Assembly (NCBI GenBank): GCA_027922465.2
Contig: BQMF02000022.1
Coordinates: forward strand, 186,001 to 250,000
Direction: 5' to 3'
Length of the DNA: 64,000 bases
Source of the DNA: Turritopsis dohrnii
Taxonomy: Eukaryota; Cnidaria; Hydrozoa; Anthoathecata; Oceaniidae
The position numbers were made by a program, and so were the translations under genes. Of the stretch, positions 47,325-58,543 are shown piece by piece (within the stretch, counting starts at the first letter, position 1; every line of letters starts with the position of its first letter). Under the pieces are notes generated by a model. The model saw nothing but the letters and a program-made list of their open reading frames with translations, ran no database searches and was not told where the DNA came from.

Positions 47325-48155
47325 GGTAGCAGCGTAAGCGAATACCGTATTAAAACACCCTTGGACTCCTACTACTACTACTATTCCTACTACTACTACT
47401 ACTACTCCGGCACGAAACGGCAGTTTTTAGCCTACGATTTAGAGTATGCGAGTCCCCACTAAAAACTCAATATACATTCTAATGAACGAACGCAGCCTTT
47501 TGAATTTTCGAAGGTTTTCAATCACATACATTTAAAATGCGTTTTCTTTGATATCTTATCACTTAACTGAGGAAGGAATGGATATTAATCAAATAGGTCT
47601 ACATAAAACTGGGACTTTTAGTTACTTATGGTACTGAATCAATGTACTTTGGCACTTGAAAATAGATATGTTTTTCGTGTCAGTAAAGCACAGATCAGAC
47701 TTTCTTATTACTTTCTACGTTTGTTAGCTATCTGTTCCGTCTTTGAACATCAAGGTTTTCAAAAATCGAGTTAAAAAAAGGCAGTTATCTGTTTGAATTC
47801 ATTTTCGGTTTCAAAAAATTATAATTCAAAACATACATTTTTTTTCGAAGAAACGCGTTTTTTTTTCTACATAAGCTCTTATAAAAAAAACGTACGTTAT
47901 AAACAGCTCATGCATGTATAATTCTTTTGTCTTCTAATAACTTAAATTGCTGGTGTGTTGCGATTAGACCCTATTTACACGAGTTAGTAATTTTAAACAT
48001 TATAATATCGTTTATGCCTGTTTTCCACCAGTAAGATATCTCAAGAAATAACGTTTACAGAACGTTTAAGAACTTTAAGTAAAATTTCAAATTTAAAAGT
48101 ATTCTTGTGGCAAGTACTTTTGCTGCTACCGTTTTGCGCCATCTGGCTCTTGTTT
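47325..48155 (-). repeat. R1 dispersed repeat, near-complete copy
   Basis: It starts near ACGGTAGCAGCGTAAGCG, contains CTACTACTACTA tracts (47372-47406) and ends at GCGCCATCTGGCTCTTG. It is highly similar, by eye well above 90 percent, to 63428-64000 in the opposite orientation. No open frame is shared between copies. Confidence 0.75.
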
Positions 48156-48404
48156 TTTACTGAATTGGAAATGCTTCTGTAGTCGTAACGTCAAATTTTG
48201 TTAAAAAATTGATGGTGAATTGACACCTTGATGAAGAAAAAGTGATGTATCCTCTTTTCTGTTATTCCTTTAGGCGCCAAATTTTACATGTTATTTTGAA
48301 ATATAAAGAAAAGCACGTGTTTGAATTTTACTAACGTTTCCATGTTTACTTCGCTTTAAGCTACAATTTTTCGATAGGGGGCCGGGTTTTTTTGGCCCAC
48401 CCTG

Positions 48405-48879
48405 TATAATATATGCTCTATAATTTCTGAACTCGATATAATGCTGCCAAGCTTCCTGACAAACTTCCTAAATTACAAGCACAAAAAGAAAAACATAAAA
48501 ACCCATACCGTATATAACTAACATAACTGAAATCAGAAATCTATGCTTTGATTATTAAGTTATTAAGGTATATGTTACAGTTTATTTAGTTTGATAATGT
48601 GGCAGGTACTATGTTTTTTATTTCTTTACCTGAATTGACGTTCAAGACCAGTATATATATATATCAAAACTTTTTATAAAATTTTTAAGATTGAATGATT
48701 TTTACAAATGACATTAATTTAATTACATATACAATCCAGGGCATTGTGAAACTTTTTATATATGTACCACCATGAACCAATGACGTAAAATTTTATCTGA
48801 ATGACACAAAATAATATTAAGGCGATCCTTCAGATGTCACTGATTATGACATACGTAAATCATATGTCTTAAACATATA
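48405..48879. other. non-coding spacer
   Basis: No feature apart from short TA runs at 48652-48664. Confidence 0.5.
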
Positions 48880-49698
48880 CAGTGTGTCCCAGAGAATTTA
48901 GGTCTGCGATTTTAACAGCTCATAACTTTTCACACATATATCAGATTTCAGCAATTTTTACACCATTCGATAGGATTTTATTCATAGATTCTAAAAATAT
49001 ACATTTTGCTCACCAAAACCTTTTAGTTTGGAAATAATTAAGAATTTTACCACGAAAAAATCCAATTATCTTCTTAATGGTTAATTAACACATCTTTCGA
49101 TAACAGCTATCAAAGGTCATTACCAAAAACAATATCAAAGTCAAGTAACTGTAAAACACAAGAGTCATTAAAAACAAAACTTTAAGCTGTCTCAACATGT
49201 CCCCCGTTTCTCTTGACACAGCGATTTGCACTTGCTGTCATAAAGAATGGCGAATAAAATTTTGATTTTGTCTAAGATTATTTGCTGCGTCAACAATTTT
49301 ACTTCTCAAATCTGATAGACTCTGGATCTCAGTGGAGAAAAGTTTTTGTAGCAACTGAAGATTGCTCATACGATGTCAAAACAATTTTGTAGAAGCCCCC
49401 CGTCTCACAATTTTTAACTTTGTGGTGAGATTATAATTTTAGTGTGTTCAATAACACCACGACATGTTCTTAATAAACATAAGAATATTCGCACGTGAAA
49501 ACTTACTTTTATTAACCATTACAGTTTAAAGAAATCCTTTTTACTGCAAAGGTGTTGGACTAAGTTATTTAAAATATAGGTTTTTAAAATCCTTGAAAGA
49601 AATGCTGTCGAATGATGTAAAAATCTCTAAAATCTGATATGTGTGTGAAAAGTTATACCTTGTTAAAATCTCAGACCGAAATTCTCTGGGACACACTG
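48880..49698 (-). mobile_element. mariner-class element, internally deleted
   Basis: The ends are CAGTGTGTCCCAGAGAATTT and its inverted copy, flanked by TA at 48878-48879 and 49699-49700. On the minus strand a trace of a transposase terminus is readable near 49240-49195 (SANRCVKRNGGHVE). The rest of the gene is missing. Confidence 0.75.
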
Positions 49699-49706
49699 TA
49701 TATATA

Positions 49707-50328
49707 CAGTGTGTTTCGTAATGTTGGGGATGGAAATTTTAAAGTTGTTTTTTTAAATGAATATACCGAATTTCAAAATAATTTTTACTTCACTGGAAAG
49801 CCATTTTCAAGCTCTTTCGGCTATTATATTTTTGTGAAAAATGAAAAGTGGGTTTTGAAAAAATAAGGAAAATGTCATCGAAAAATGTAATTAAATTTTT
49901 AATGGTCGATTAACACGTAGTTTAATTACATCGTGCTTATTGTTTCAAAACACTGAATCCATTCAAATTTTTTATTAATTTTATGTTTGCGCTGAGACCC
50001 CCAAATTGATATTTTAAAACATAAAAGTTTAACGTTTTTCGTGAACACATAGTTTAAATTTGTTTATTGTTTTCCAAATTGCTGTCATTGTTTCAAAAAA
50101 TCTTTTCTTTTCATTCACATCTTAATCGACCATTAAAAATTTAATGACATTTTTCCAAGACATTTTCCTTATTTTTCATAAACCACTTTTTCATTTTTCA
50201 CAAAAACATGGTATCGGGAAGAACTTCAAAATGGCTTTCCAACGGTGTAAATATTATTTTGAAATTCGGTATATTCATTTAAAAAAACAGCTTTAAAATT
50301 TCCATTTCCAACATTACGAAACACACTG
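49707..50328. mobile_element. mariner-class MITE (CAGTGTGTTTCG family), copy 2
   Basis: The inverted ends match those of 8613-9223, and TA flanks both sides. Only 8 bp separate it from the preceding element. The two copies share the whole interior with moderate divergence. Confidence 0.8.
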
Positions 50329-50330
50329 TA

Positions 50331-50620
50331 TAATCGATTTTTACCATGAAACCATGACATTAAATCAATAACGATCAATTAACGCTTGTTTGAATACAGT
50401 GTGTCCACCAGAAAGTGGGCACCTAACTTTTAATAAGCATATCTTTTGTTTTTCGTGCTTGTTTTTTTTCAATTTTTATATTAACAGAAAGAAAATGTTT
50501 TGCTCTTTCTAAATATATGACCCTTTTCACAGAAAAACCATTTTTTCGGGAAATATAATCGATTTTACCATGAAACCATGACATTAAATCAATAACGATC
50601 AATTAACTCTTGTTTGAATA
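50331..50620. repeat. 65-bp direct duplication around an element boundary
   Basis: ATCGATTTTTACCATGAAACC and the following sequence to TTGTTTGAATA (50333-50396) recurs almost unchanged at 50554-50620. One copy lies outside and one inside the next TA-flanked element. Confidence 0.75.
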
Positions 50621-51163
50621 GATGTTAACGACTCGAGTAGCATGGGAAATCATAAAAAGCTAAAATATTGTAATAAAGCTGCGTTTACATAAGGAAAACT
50701 TTACGTTTTTACAAGCTTGAAATTGAAAGTTTCATTTCTAAAACTCTTTTACAAACTTTTAAAAACTTTGAATCGTGCTTTTTGATGGGGGATTTCTACC
50801 CAGAAACTGCTGTCTAAAAGCCTGAATAACAGCTACATAACTTTTCGTCTCATGAAACTTATTTTACCACGAAAGTTCATTGCTGGACTGTTAACTGCAT
50901 AATAGAATGAATTTCATAAAAGTTTGTTTTCTCGCTTATAAAGGTTTTGGAAATGCTTGGGAATATGAAATTATTAAATCATAATAAAAAATTTAAGGTA
51001 AGTTTACACAATAAAAATAAAAATTTTTATAAATAACAACTTATATTTCTGGAAAGCTCAAAAAGTCCTCTTTCCAACGGTATAAAAACCGCATTGTATT
51101 GTTAAAAACTCGAAAAGTTATTTTTGTTTTAAACAAGGTGCCCACTTTCTGGTGGACACACTG
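50397..51163. mobile_element. mariner-class MITE (CAGTGTGTCCACC family)
   Basis: CAGTGTGTCCACCAGAAAGT at the left and its complement at the right, with TA at 50395-50396 and 51164-51165. No transposase. It starts with the same CAGTGTGT octamer as its two neighbours but differs beyond it. Confidence 0.75.
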
Positions 51164-51176
51164 TATGTGCAGTGTT

Positions 51177-51380
51177 TGTTGATTATTTATGTTTATATTT
51201 TATTTTATGTTATGCGGCTGTCGAAGCCGAAGCGCTTCTTCTTTGTATACGGCCGATTCGGCCCTTGTAAAATACTTCTTATGTTTACAGAAAAGATGGC
51301 TACCGACTAGCTTCGACTAATCTACATACTTACCTGTTAAATTGACGTTTATCTATTTAATATACAGTCCTCCTACCACA
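51177..51380 (+). repeat. 5' LTR of the BEL/Pao element
   Basis: It is bounded by TG and CA and nearly identical to the 3' LTR. Immediately downstream TTGGTCCACCGAGCCGG looks like a tRNA primer-binding site; the tRNA was not identified. Confidence 0.9.
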
Positions 51381-51479
51381 TTGGTCCACCGAGCCGGATT
51401 CAAAAGCGTTATAAAATATGTCGGCTGGATTAATTAAGAAGAAAACGATGATGCAATCGTGTTTAAAAGATAGTTGAAA

Positions 51480-52286
51480 AGTTTGATGGGAATCCTTTAA
51501 AGTGGAACCCCTTTTTTGATACGTTTGAGTCAACGATTCACCGTTCGACAAACATTTCTGATGTCGAAAAAATGACCTATTTGAAAAGTTTTCTAGGAGG
51601 TCCAGCTGCTGATGCACTCACTGGTTTAACTTTGTCCAATGATAATTATTTGGCAGCCATTGATATTTTAAAATCTCGTTTTGGGGATGATCAAGTCATG
51701 ATTTCAGCCCTCATGAATAGGTTTTTTCAAGATTGAGACCATATTATCAGTTAGAAATTTGAAAGAGTTACGCAAAGTGTATGACAACAGAGGCTCAAGT
51801 ACGTAGTTTAAAAAAACATTGGAATTAACTCAAAGCAGTATGGCCCACTTCTTATTCCCATTTTAACGTCAAAAATTCCGTCAGAGTTGAATTTAGTTAT
51901 TTCACGAAATATGGGAAGGGGGTCATGGGACATTCTTGAAGTTTTGAAAATTTTGAGTGAAGAGATAGAAGCACGAGAAAGACTCGTAAATTCTGGAGAA
52001 ACAACTCAAGTTGATGAGAAACCTTTCAGCACTAATAATTGCTACAGTGGCATTCATAAGGAAAAACGTAGACCACCTAAGAGAGATGATAAAAGGGAAA
52101 TCAAATGTCTCTTTTGTGATGGAAAGCATGAAGCACAAAATTGTAATGTTATAGGAGATTATAAAACCAGAAGATCAATCTTGCAAAACAAAAGCAGATG
52201 TTTTAAATGTTTAAAAGGAAATCACACAGCAAGAGTGTAAATCAAACATCAAATGTTTTACTTGCAAAGAGCCACATCATGCTGCT
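51480..52286 (+). pseudogene. BEL/Pao gag-like region, first part
   Basis: Frames in series read KWNPFFDTFESTIH, LKSFLGGPAADALTGLTL and LKSRFGDDQVMIS, the DUF1759-type capsid region. The next frame (51887-52240) includes a zinc-knuckle pair around CLFCDGKHEAQNC and CFKCLKGNHTA. Single-base shifts and stops break the frame at about 51735 and 52238. A third Cys/His phrase (CFTCKEPHHAA) runs directly into the Harbinger insertion. Confidence 0.75.
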
Positions 52287-52559
52287 AAAGGCCGGTTTCC
52301 ATACAGCTGCATTTAACGCTCGAGCGAAAAAAGCTCGTGAGCTTTTTGCCGACGCATGCGCATAAAGTCAAAATTACCGCTGACTGAGAGATTTAGAATT
52401 CTCTTGAGCTGCTCTTGAGCTTGGCGGAAAAGTTAAACTCATTCTACTTTTGAGCGCGTATTTTTTCTCTCTCTTTTGTTAAATTTTATAGCAGCCAATC
52501 ATATTTGAGTATTGTTTATTTATAACTGTCTGCGAACGCAGTAAAAAATAATATTCAAG

Positions 52560-53587
52560 ATGGCAACAAATGCGAATGAAACTGAAGAGGTCGAATCTTA
52601 CTTTCTTGTTGAAGACTCAATGATAGCACAAAATCTTTCTTTGTTACAAAACATAAGGGAAAGAAATGAAACAGTAGATCCTAGTGATAATCAATTGGTG
52701 ACAACAAATGCAGTGTATGATGTCGAAGCATTTATTATAGAAATGGAGTGCTACCCCTGCTTGTGGAACACAAGCACACGATCACATCATGATCAAAATA
52801 TGAGAATGAACGCCTGGCATGAATTGTCAAAAAAGTTTGGAAAGCCAGGTCAGTTCTCAGTATGAATTACTAACAGCTGATTTTATGTCTATTATTTGAT
52901 TAGTAAACATGAAAGTAGTCAGCTATTATGTCTGATTTAATTTTCTAATTTTTATTGTTTCAGTAAACTTTTTGAAAGCACAATGGAAAAATCTACGAGA
53001 TAACCTGAAACGTTGCCTAGTAAAGAGGGCCAGTATGACCAAATCCGGAGCAGCAGCACATACGTTACCAAAGTGCAAGTATTTTAGTCAGTTGCAATTT
53101 TTGCATGAAAAGATAACTAATAAAGAGACGATATCGAATTTATCAGAGTCTGTGCCTGCTAGCCCAGCATCTAATATATCCGTTTCATCTGTTGAACCAG
53201 GTCGTAGATTTTCATTTAGCTACATTAAGTAGCCCTGTGGAATCAGTCCATGAAGCATCTTCATCTTGTCGATCAGGCCAATCCGATAATGCAGCAGTTA
53301 ATAAATCACCCGAAGGTATAAATGTTGAGCCACCAGTAAAAAAAAGAAATAAACGTTCCAATATTGTTCCTGCTGATAACGAATTGCTCGATGTTTTAAA
53401 AGACATGAACGATGCAACAAAATCCTTGGTTGCCACAGAGAGTAGCAACGAAACAACTACGGATGACGAAAATATGCTGTTTTGTAAAAGTATAGCACCT
53501 ATTTTGAGTAGGCTATCAAAAAGAGACGCAGCAATTGCAAAAATGAGAATACAGAATGTGTTACTTGAACTAGAGTTCAAAGAATAG
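52560..53587 (+). CDS. Harbinger MADF-domain accessory protein
   Basis: Exon 1 (52560-52848) ends at GTCAGT. After a 115-bp intron, exon 2 starts at 52964 behind TTTCAG in matching phase. Together they give a MADF domain: FIIEMECYPCLWNTST, then NAWHELSKKFG, then LKAQWKNLRDNLKR. Such proteins help the transposase bind DNA and enter the nucleus in known Harbinger elements (family knowledge). A frame change between about 53195 and 53232 separates this from the C-terminal frame, which ends at 53587 with a Leu-rich helix (SRLSKRDAAIAKMRIQNVLL). Either a one-base indel or a very small unrecognised intron explains it. Confidence 0.7.
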
Positions 53588-53589
53588 CT

Positions 53590-53963
53590 AATATATAATA
53601 TTTTATCTGCATGAACATTATTGTTATTATTATATACTTCCTTAGATAAAATAACGTGGTACCATAAATTTTTGAAAAGACTTTGTTTTTCAAATAAGCA
53701 AGAAAACAACACCTTTGTGGATGAATAATATCTTACCTATCAAGCATTCGATATTATACTGATTTTTTAGATTTTCACCTTTACAAAAGAATTATTGTTG
53801 TGTTTTAGAAAAAAAGGAACATACAAGAGTTCTGTGATTATTTTGTGGGTAGAACTAGTTTTCATGTAACATGTAATGTAAGATATCTTTTTGTACTTTA
53901 TATGATACAACATTATATACAAATATACTTTGTGTTAGAGTATAAAGACAGGGCATTTTATAT
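53590..53963. other. spacer between the two Harbinger genes
   Basis: Carries the convergent 3' ends of both genes; AT-rich, no other feature. Confidence 0.5.
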
Positions 53964-55293
53964 TCATTTGTCATAAGGATCAATTGTTCTATTTACATGC
54001 TCCAATTGCCAAAAAACTTCTCCAACAGTATTGAAGTAAGATTTAAAATCGTCTCTTGTTTCCTTGGCATCTCTGGAATAGTTGTTTGATCCAGCAGATC
54101 TTAAAGGTATAAGTCCTGTATCTGATTCGGTTTCATTTCTCCACTCACCACATTGTACCCCTTCTGAACCGTAGGTATCTACAAAACCAGGTGGACAGTA
54201 CCTGAAATCTTCAAATTTGTTTTGACTGATCATCAGATAATTATGTAGGGAAACGACAGCCTTGGTTATAGTGACAACATTTTCGACCTCTGCAATTATA
54301 GGTTTCCTGAATATCTTAAATCTTGCTGCAGCTATTCCAAAACAATTCTCTATAATACGTCTTGCTCTGGACAATCTATAGTTGAAAACTTTTCTAGAAA
54401 TGTCAGCATCAAGTTTTGCGTAAGGTTTTAACATAAAAGGCTTCATTTGAAATGCATCATCAGCGACAAATACATATGGGTACAATTTATCAATACTATC
54501 ACAAATACAACTAGGTGGAGGACGATTGATAGTATTATTATCAATTGCGTAACCAAGCTGACTGTTTTTATAGACACCACCATCACTTTGACGCCCAGCA
54601 TCTCCTATGTCAACCATGGTAAATTCATACCTTGCATTACACACTGCAAGTAGGACAATACTGGTGTGTCTTTTTATAATTAAAATATTCGGAGCCACTG
54701 CAGGCAGGAGCCTGCATGATTACATGTTTACCATCGATTGCTCCTAAGCAATGAGGAAAGTTCCATCTCATTTCAAATTCTTTTGCAATTTTCCTCCATT
54801 TAAATTCAGTATTTGGTACATCTAAATATCCACGTTTGCACAATTGATCCCAAATAGCTTCACATGTTTCTCTTATAATTCTTGTGACTGTTGGAGGACT
54901 GACTCTGAAACTGGTAGCGATTGAAATTTGAGCATCACCACTTGTCAAATACCATAAAGTGATACACAAACGCTCACTCGGCTCTGTAACATCGCGGATT
55001 TTAGAAGATTTCTGTATGGAGGATGAAATCCAAGAAAGTAATTCCTCAAACATTGTTGGATTCATTCTGAATGCTTTGAAAAAATACTCTTGGTCAAACA
55101 ACATCAAATCTTTCACCAAAACATTGTATAACCCTTTGGCACGTCTCTCCAAGAAAAGCTTTCTCACCCACATTTTCTTTTTCCTCGAAAGTATCTGCCT
55201 ATTTCTTCTTTGGCGACGTAGTAACAAAATTGACAATATGTTCAGTTTCAAACTGTGTAAAACTAATAACTTTCTTCTGTTTGCGACTGCCAT
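53964..55293 (-). CDS. Harbinger transposase (HARBI1-like DDE), one frameshift
   Basis: The start at 55293 (MAVANRRKLL) is chosen because the sequence upstream belongs to the terminal repeat. The first frame, to about 54650, has an N-terminal Arg-rich part, an HTH-like region (ISIATSFRVSPPTVTRIIRE) and CLGAIDGKHVIM with the first catalytic Asp. The second frame, to 53964, continues with DIGDAGRQSDGGVY and YVFVADDAF (second Asp) and ARRIIENCFGI (catalytic Glu), then a C-terminal tail. A single shift near 54650-54690 divides them. All three catalytic residues are present, so the enzyme would be intact but for this shift. Confidence 0.8.
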
Positions 55294-55430
55294 ATTGAAT
55301 GTTTTGATATTTTTTACACGCGCATGAAATATTTTTTTTTGCATGAAAATCAATTTGTGCTCCCAAGAAAAAATCTCCCGAGCTTTTTTCGCTCGAGCGT
55401 AAAATGCAGCTGTATGAAAACCGGCCTTAA

Positions 55431-56417
55431 GTGTTTTAAAACATGTAAAGATGATGTCAAAGAATCTGCAAGTCATTTTGTTTCTAAATCTGAACACATT
55501 GGGTTATTACAAACTGCCCAAGCTAAGGTACATGATACATCAGGGAAACACTTTGCGAATTTACGAATCCTGTTTGACTCTGGTTCCCAACTTAGTTACA
55601 TCACCCCTCAAGCCAAAGCGCTATTAAAATTACCTGTCTATGATGAGTCTGAGATCCTGTTAAAAACATTTGGAAGCCGAGCTGAGTCTAAGAATTTTGA
55701 AAAAGTTAAATTTCGTATTGGCATTAAAGATGACAAAAATATTACAGTGTGTCAGCCTTTGTATCTAATACATCGACACCTCTGACAGGTCAATTTGTAG
55801 ATTTTATCCAACAAGCATATGAACATTTTCAGGGACTAGATTTAGCTGATTCAAACCCCAATGGTGAAAAAATATCCATTGACATTTTAATAGGGACTGA
55901 CTACTATTGGTCCTTCTTTACTGGCAAAGTCATCAAACCACATAATGGGTTTGACAATGACAGTGACAATATCTGTGAAGACAAACAAGTTTATGAGAAG
56001 TTTAAAAATGACATTGAGTTTAATGAAAACAGATACACAGTAAAGCTACCACTGAAAGACTGTGGACTGAACATTGATGACAATTATGAACTTAGTACGA
56101 CACGTTTAAAAGGTCTTTACAACAAATTCAAAAAGGATGACGAATTCTTTCAAAAATATGACAATGTGATCAAATCTCAATTAGCTGACAATATTATTGA
56201 GCATACTGAAGACATAGATCCTGAACCTGGGAAAGTACATTACTTACCACATCGTGCTGTTATCAAACCGAATCGTGCTACGACGAAATTCAGAGTTGTC
56301 TTCGATTTTCTCTCGACGAGCTACTTCATTCTAGGCCATCTCTTACCAAAGCTCTCTATGGCGTTTTGCTTACATTACATAGGTATGGTAGCTAACATTG
56401 AAAAGGCTTTCTTATAG
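55431..56417 (+). pseudogene. BEL/Pao gag end, protease and start of reverse transcriptase
   Basis: Directly after the Harbinger TAA the reading resumes with the last zinc-knuckle residues. From 55500 it contains LRILFDSGSQLSYITPQAKA, an aspartic-protease motif (DSGS). After a frame change near 55770, IDILIGTDYYWSF follows. The N-terminal RT region contains GKVHYLPHRAVIKPNRATTK and ends at a stop within ANIEKAFL, where intact elements read on through the RT palm. Confidence 0.75.
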
Positions 56418-57542
56418 ATCCTGTTACACCCAGAACATAGAGACCTGGTTCGATTTTTATGGTTCAAAGATTTTGATCCTAATAAACCCTTTGACAGTCA
56501 AGAGTTGGTTGAGTATCGTTTAGGTCGTGTTGTGTTTGGGTTGACATCATCTCCATTTCTTCTTGATGGTACATTGACAGTGCATGCAGAAAAATTCTTG
56601 TTGGAAGATCCTGAGTTTGTGAGAAAGTTATTAGATTGTTTGCTGGTTGATGATCTCATTACTGGTGGTAACAATGTCGTTGAATGTCTTGATTTCTTTC
56701 TGAAGTGCAAGGACCGTCTCAGTCAAGGATCGTTTAACCTTAAAAAGTTTCAAAGCAGTGATAAATCTCTTGAGAAACTTGTGTACGAGAGAACAGGTGA
56801 AAATAAGAGTGTTGTTGAGAAAGATCATCCTGATAATAATAAAGTACTTGGAGTTCGATGGAACAAATTTGATGATCAATTGGTATTCAAATTTGACGAG
56901 ATAGCAAATAAATGTCTTGGAGCCACTACTAAAAGAAGTATCCTTCAGTGCATAGCTTCGATATATGATCCACTGGGACTTATTAATCCTATTGTTGTCA
57001 AGCTGAAATGTTTTTTCCAAAAAGTTTGTATTGCCAATCCAACCTGGGACGAAACTCTATGTGATGAATTATTACATGAGTGGCAAAACATCACTCAATC
57101 TTTCAAAGAATGTTGTGATATTAGACGTGATCGATGTTATGCTGAACGTGGTGATGACCCAATTAGTGATGTACAGTTACATGGCTTTTGCGATGCATCT
57201 ACTAAAGCATATGGAGCATGTGTTTACATACGAATCGAAAAACAGTCTGGAAAAGTTTCTTGTCAGCTCCTTTCATCCAAATCCACAGTTGCACCCATCA
57301 AACAACGAACAATACCTCGATTGGAATTAATGGGAGCCCTTGTACTTGCAGAATTACTGGACACTGTCAAAAATGAACTTTATGGTTATTATAACATTTC
57401 TAAAACGTTAGCATGGATAGACAGTACTGTTGCTTACTATTGGATTACAAACAAAAAACAACATAAATCATTCTTACAAAGTAGAGTTGACATAATAAAT
57501 AAAATATTACATACTGATCAATGGAAATTAGTAAATACTTAA
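56418..57542 (+). pseudogene. BEL/Pao reverse transcriptase core and RNase H
   Basis: The frame 56505-57542 includes RLGRVVFGLTSSPFLLDGTL, LLVDDLITGG (the catalytic xVDD box), SIYDPLGLINPIVVKLK, LHGFCDASTKAYGACVYIR (first RNase H Asp) and TIPRLELMGALVLAELLDTV. It stops at 57541 in what should be the linker to integrase. Apart from the stop just upstream, this segment is well preserved. Confidence 0.8.
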
Positions 57543-58312
57543 AGTAACCCTGCTGATATTATCTCCAGAGGAATATCTCCTCAGGAGTTAGTTCGCGCTT
57601 TTCAATGTTTTTCAAGTCGTAGAGGTATACCGTTCAAAGTGGTATCCGACAATGCAACAACCTTCGCAAGTGAAGAAGTTTAATGTTACATTACTAACAA
57701 AGGAATACAGTGGGAATTTATCCCTCCTGCTGCGCCCTGGTGGGGAGGGTTTTATGAACGAATGGTTCAACAAGTTAAAAGATGTTTACGAAAAATATTG
57801 CTACACTGTAGACTTACGTATAAAGAACTAACAACTGTTCTAACCGAAGTAAAACGTGTAATAAACAACCCATTGTATACACTTCAAGCGAACTTACAGA
57901 GGAAGTAATAACACCTAATCATTTACTGTATGGAAAACGTCTAAATTTCAATGCGGAACTAAATTCAAATGACTCAGACATGCCAATTGAAGAAAGAAAA
58001 AAGCACTTCGAAACTCTCATTGATCATTTTTGGGCACGTTGGAAACGTGAATACCTCGCAGAACTACGACAAAGACATGCCAGCGTAGTACAAGACAGGG
58101 AAAGTTTTTATCAATGTTGACGATGTCGTACTAATTTCTAACGATAAATTGCCGCGCTCAAGATGGAACATGGGCGTTGTCAAAAAAGTAATAACTGGAA
58201 AGGATGGATTTGTTAGAGCCGCTGTTGTACAAACAATTGTGAATGGAAAGAAGTCATACGTAACCAGAACAATCAATATGCTATGTCCATTAGAATTATC
58301 TGGACAGTGATG
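57543..58312 (+). pseudogene. BEL/Pao integrase remnant
   Basis: After NPADIISRGISPQELV the sequence jumps to GIPFKVVSDNATTFASEE, so the zinc-binding N-terminus and the first catalytic residue of the integrase are deleted. FIPPAAPWWGGFYERMVQQV, the block with the catalytic Glu, is present with stops around it. The C-terminal region NVDDVVLISNDKLPRSRWNM ends near 58310. Confidence 0.75.
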
Positions 58313-58326
58313 TTGGACTACCCGCC

Positions 58327-58339
58327 CAACAGGGGGGAG
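58327..58339 (+). other. polypurine tract of the BEL/Pao element
   Basis: AACAGGGGGGAG lies immediately before the 3' LTR, where plus-strand DNA synthesis starts in LTR elements. Confidence 0.75.
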
Positions 58340-58543
58340 TGTTGATTATTTATGTTTATATTTCATTTTATGTTATGCGGCTGTCGAAGCCGAAGCGCTT
58401 CTTCTTTGTATACGGCCGGTTCGGCCCTTGTAAAATACTTCTTATGTTTACAGAAAAGATGGCTACCGACTAGCTTCGACTAATCTACATGCTTACCTGT
58501 TAAATCGACGTTTATCTATTTACTATACAGTCCTCCTACCACA
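58340..58543 (+). repeat. 3' LTR of the BEL/Pao element
   Basis: Same length as the 5' LTR, with about five substitutions. Confidence 0.9.

Larger units (their letters stand above)
46495..48404 (+). mobile_element. Tc1/mariner transposon with an inserted R1 repeat
   Basis: The ends are CAGGGTGGGCCAAAAAAAAC and its complement, flanked by TA (46493-46494 and 48405-48406). The inside holds the last third of a mariner-class transposase and, just after its stop codon, an R1 copy of about 830 bp. Without R1 the element would be about 1.1 kb, so part of the transposase gene has been deleted. Confidence 0.8.
52289..55427. mobile_element. PIF/Harbinger transposon, two-gene, nested in BEL/Pao
   Basis: The terminal inverted repeats begin AGGCCGGTTTCCATACAGCT and extend about 45 bp. 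TAA flanks both sides (52286-52288 and 55428-55430), the Harbinger target duplication. Two genes face each other: a MADF-type DNA-binding protein on plus and a DDE transposase on minus, the standard two-gene layout. Each has only one apparent frameshift, so this insertion looks young. Confidence 0.9.
51177..58543 (+). mobile_element. BEL/Pao LTR retrotransposon interrupted by a Harbinger transposon
   Basis: Two 204-bp LTRs (51177-51380 and 58340-58543) begin TGTTGATTATTTATG, end CTACCACA and differ at about five positions. The flanking five bases are GTGTT and TTGTT, nearly a target duplication. Between them are gag-like sequence with zinc knuckles, a protease motif, reverse transcriptase, RNase H and the rear of an integrase, in BEL/Pao order. 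Stops and a deletion in the integrase region mark it as defective. The gag region is split by the Harbinger element at 52289-55427. Confidence 0.9.
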
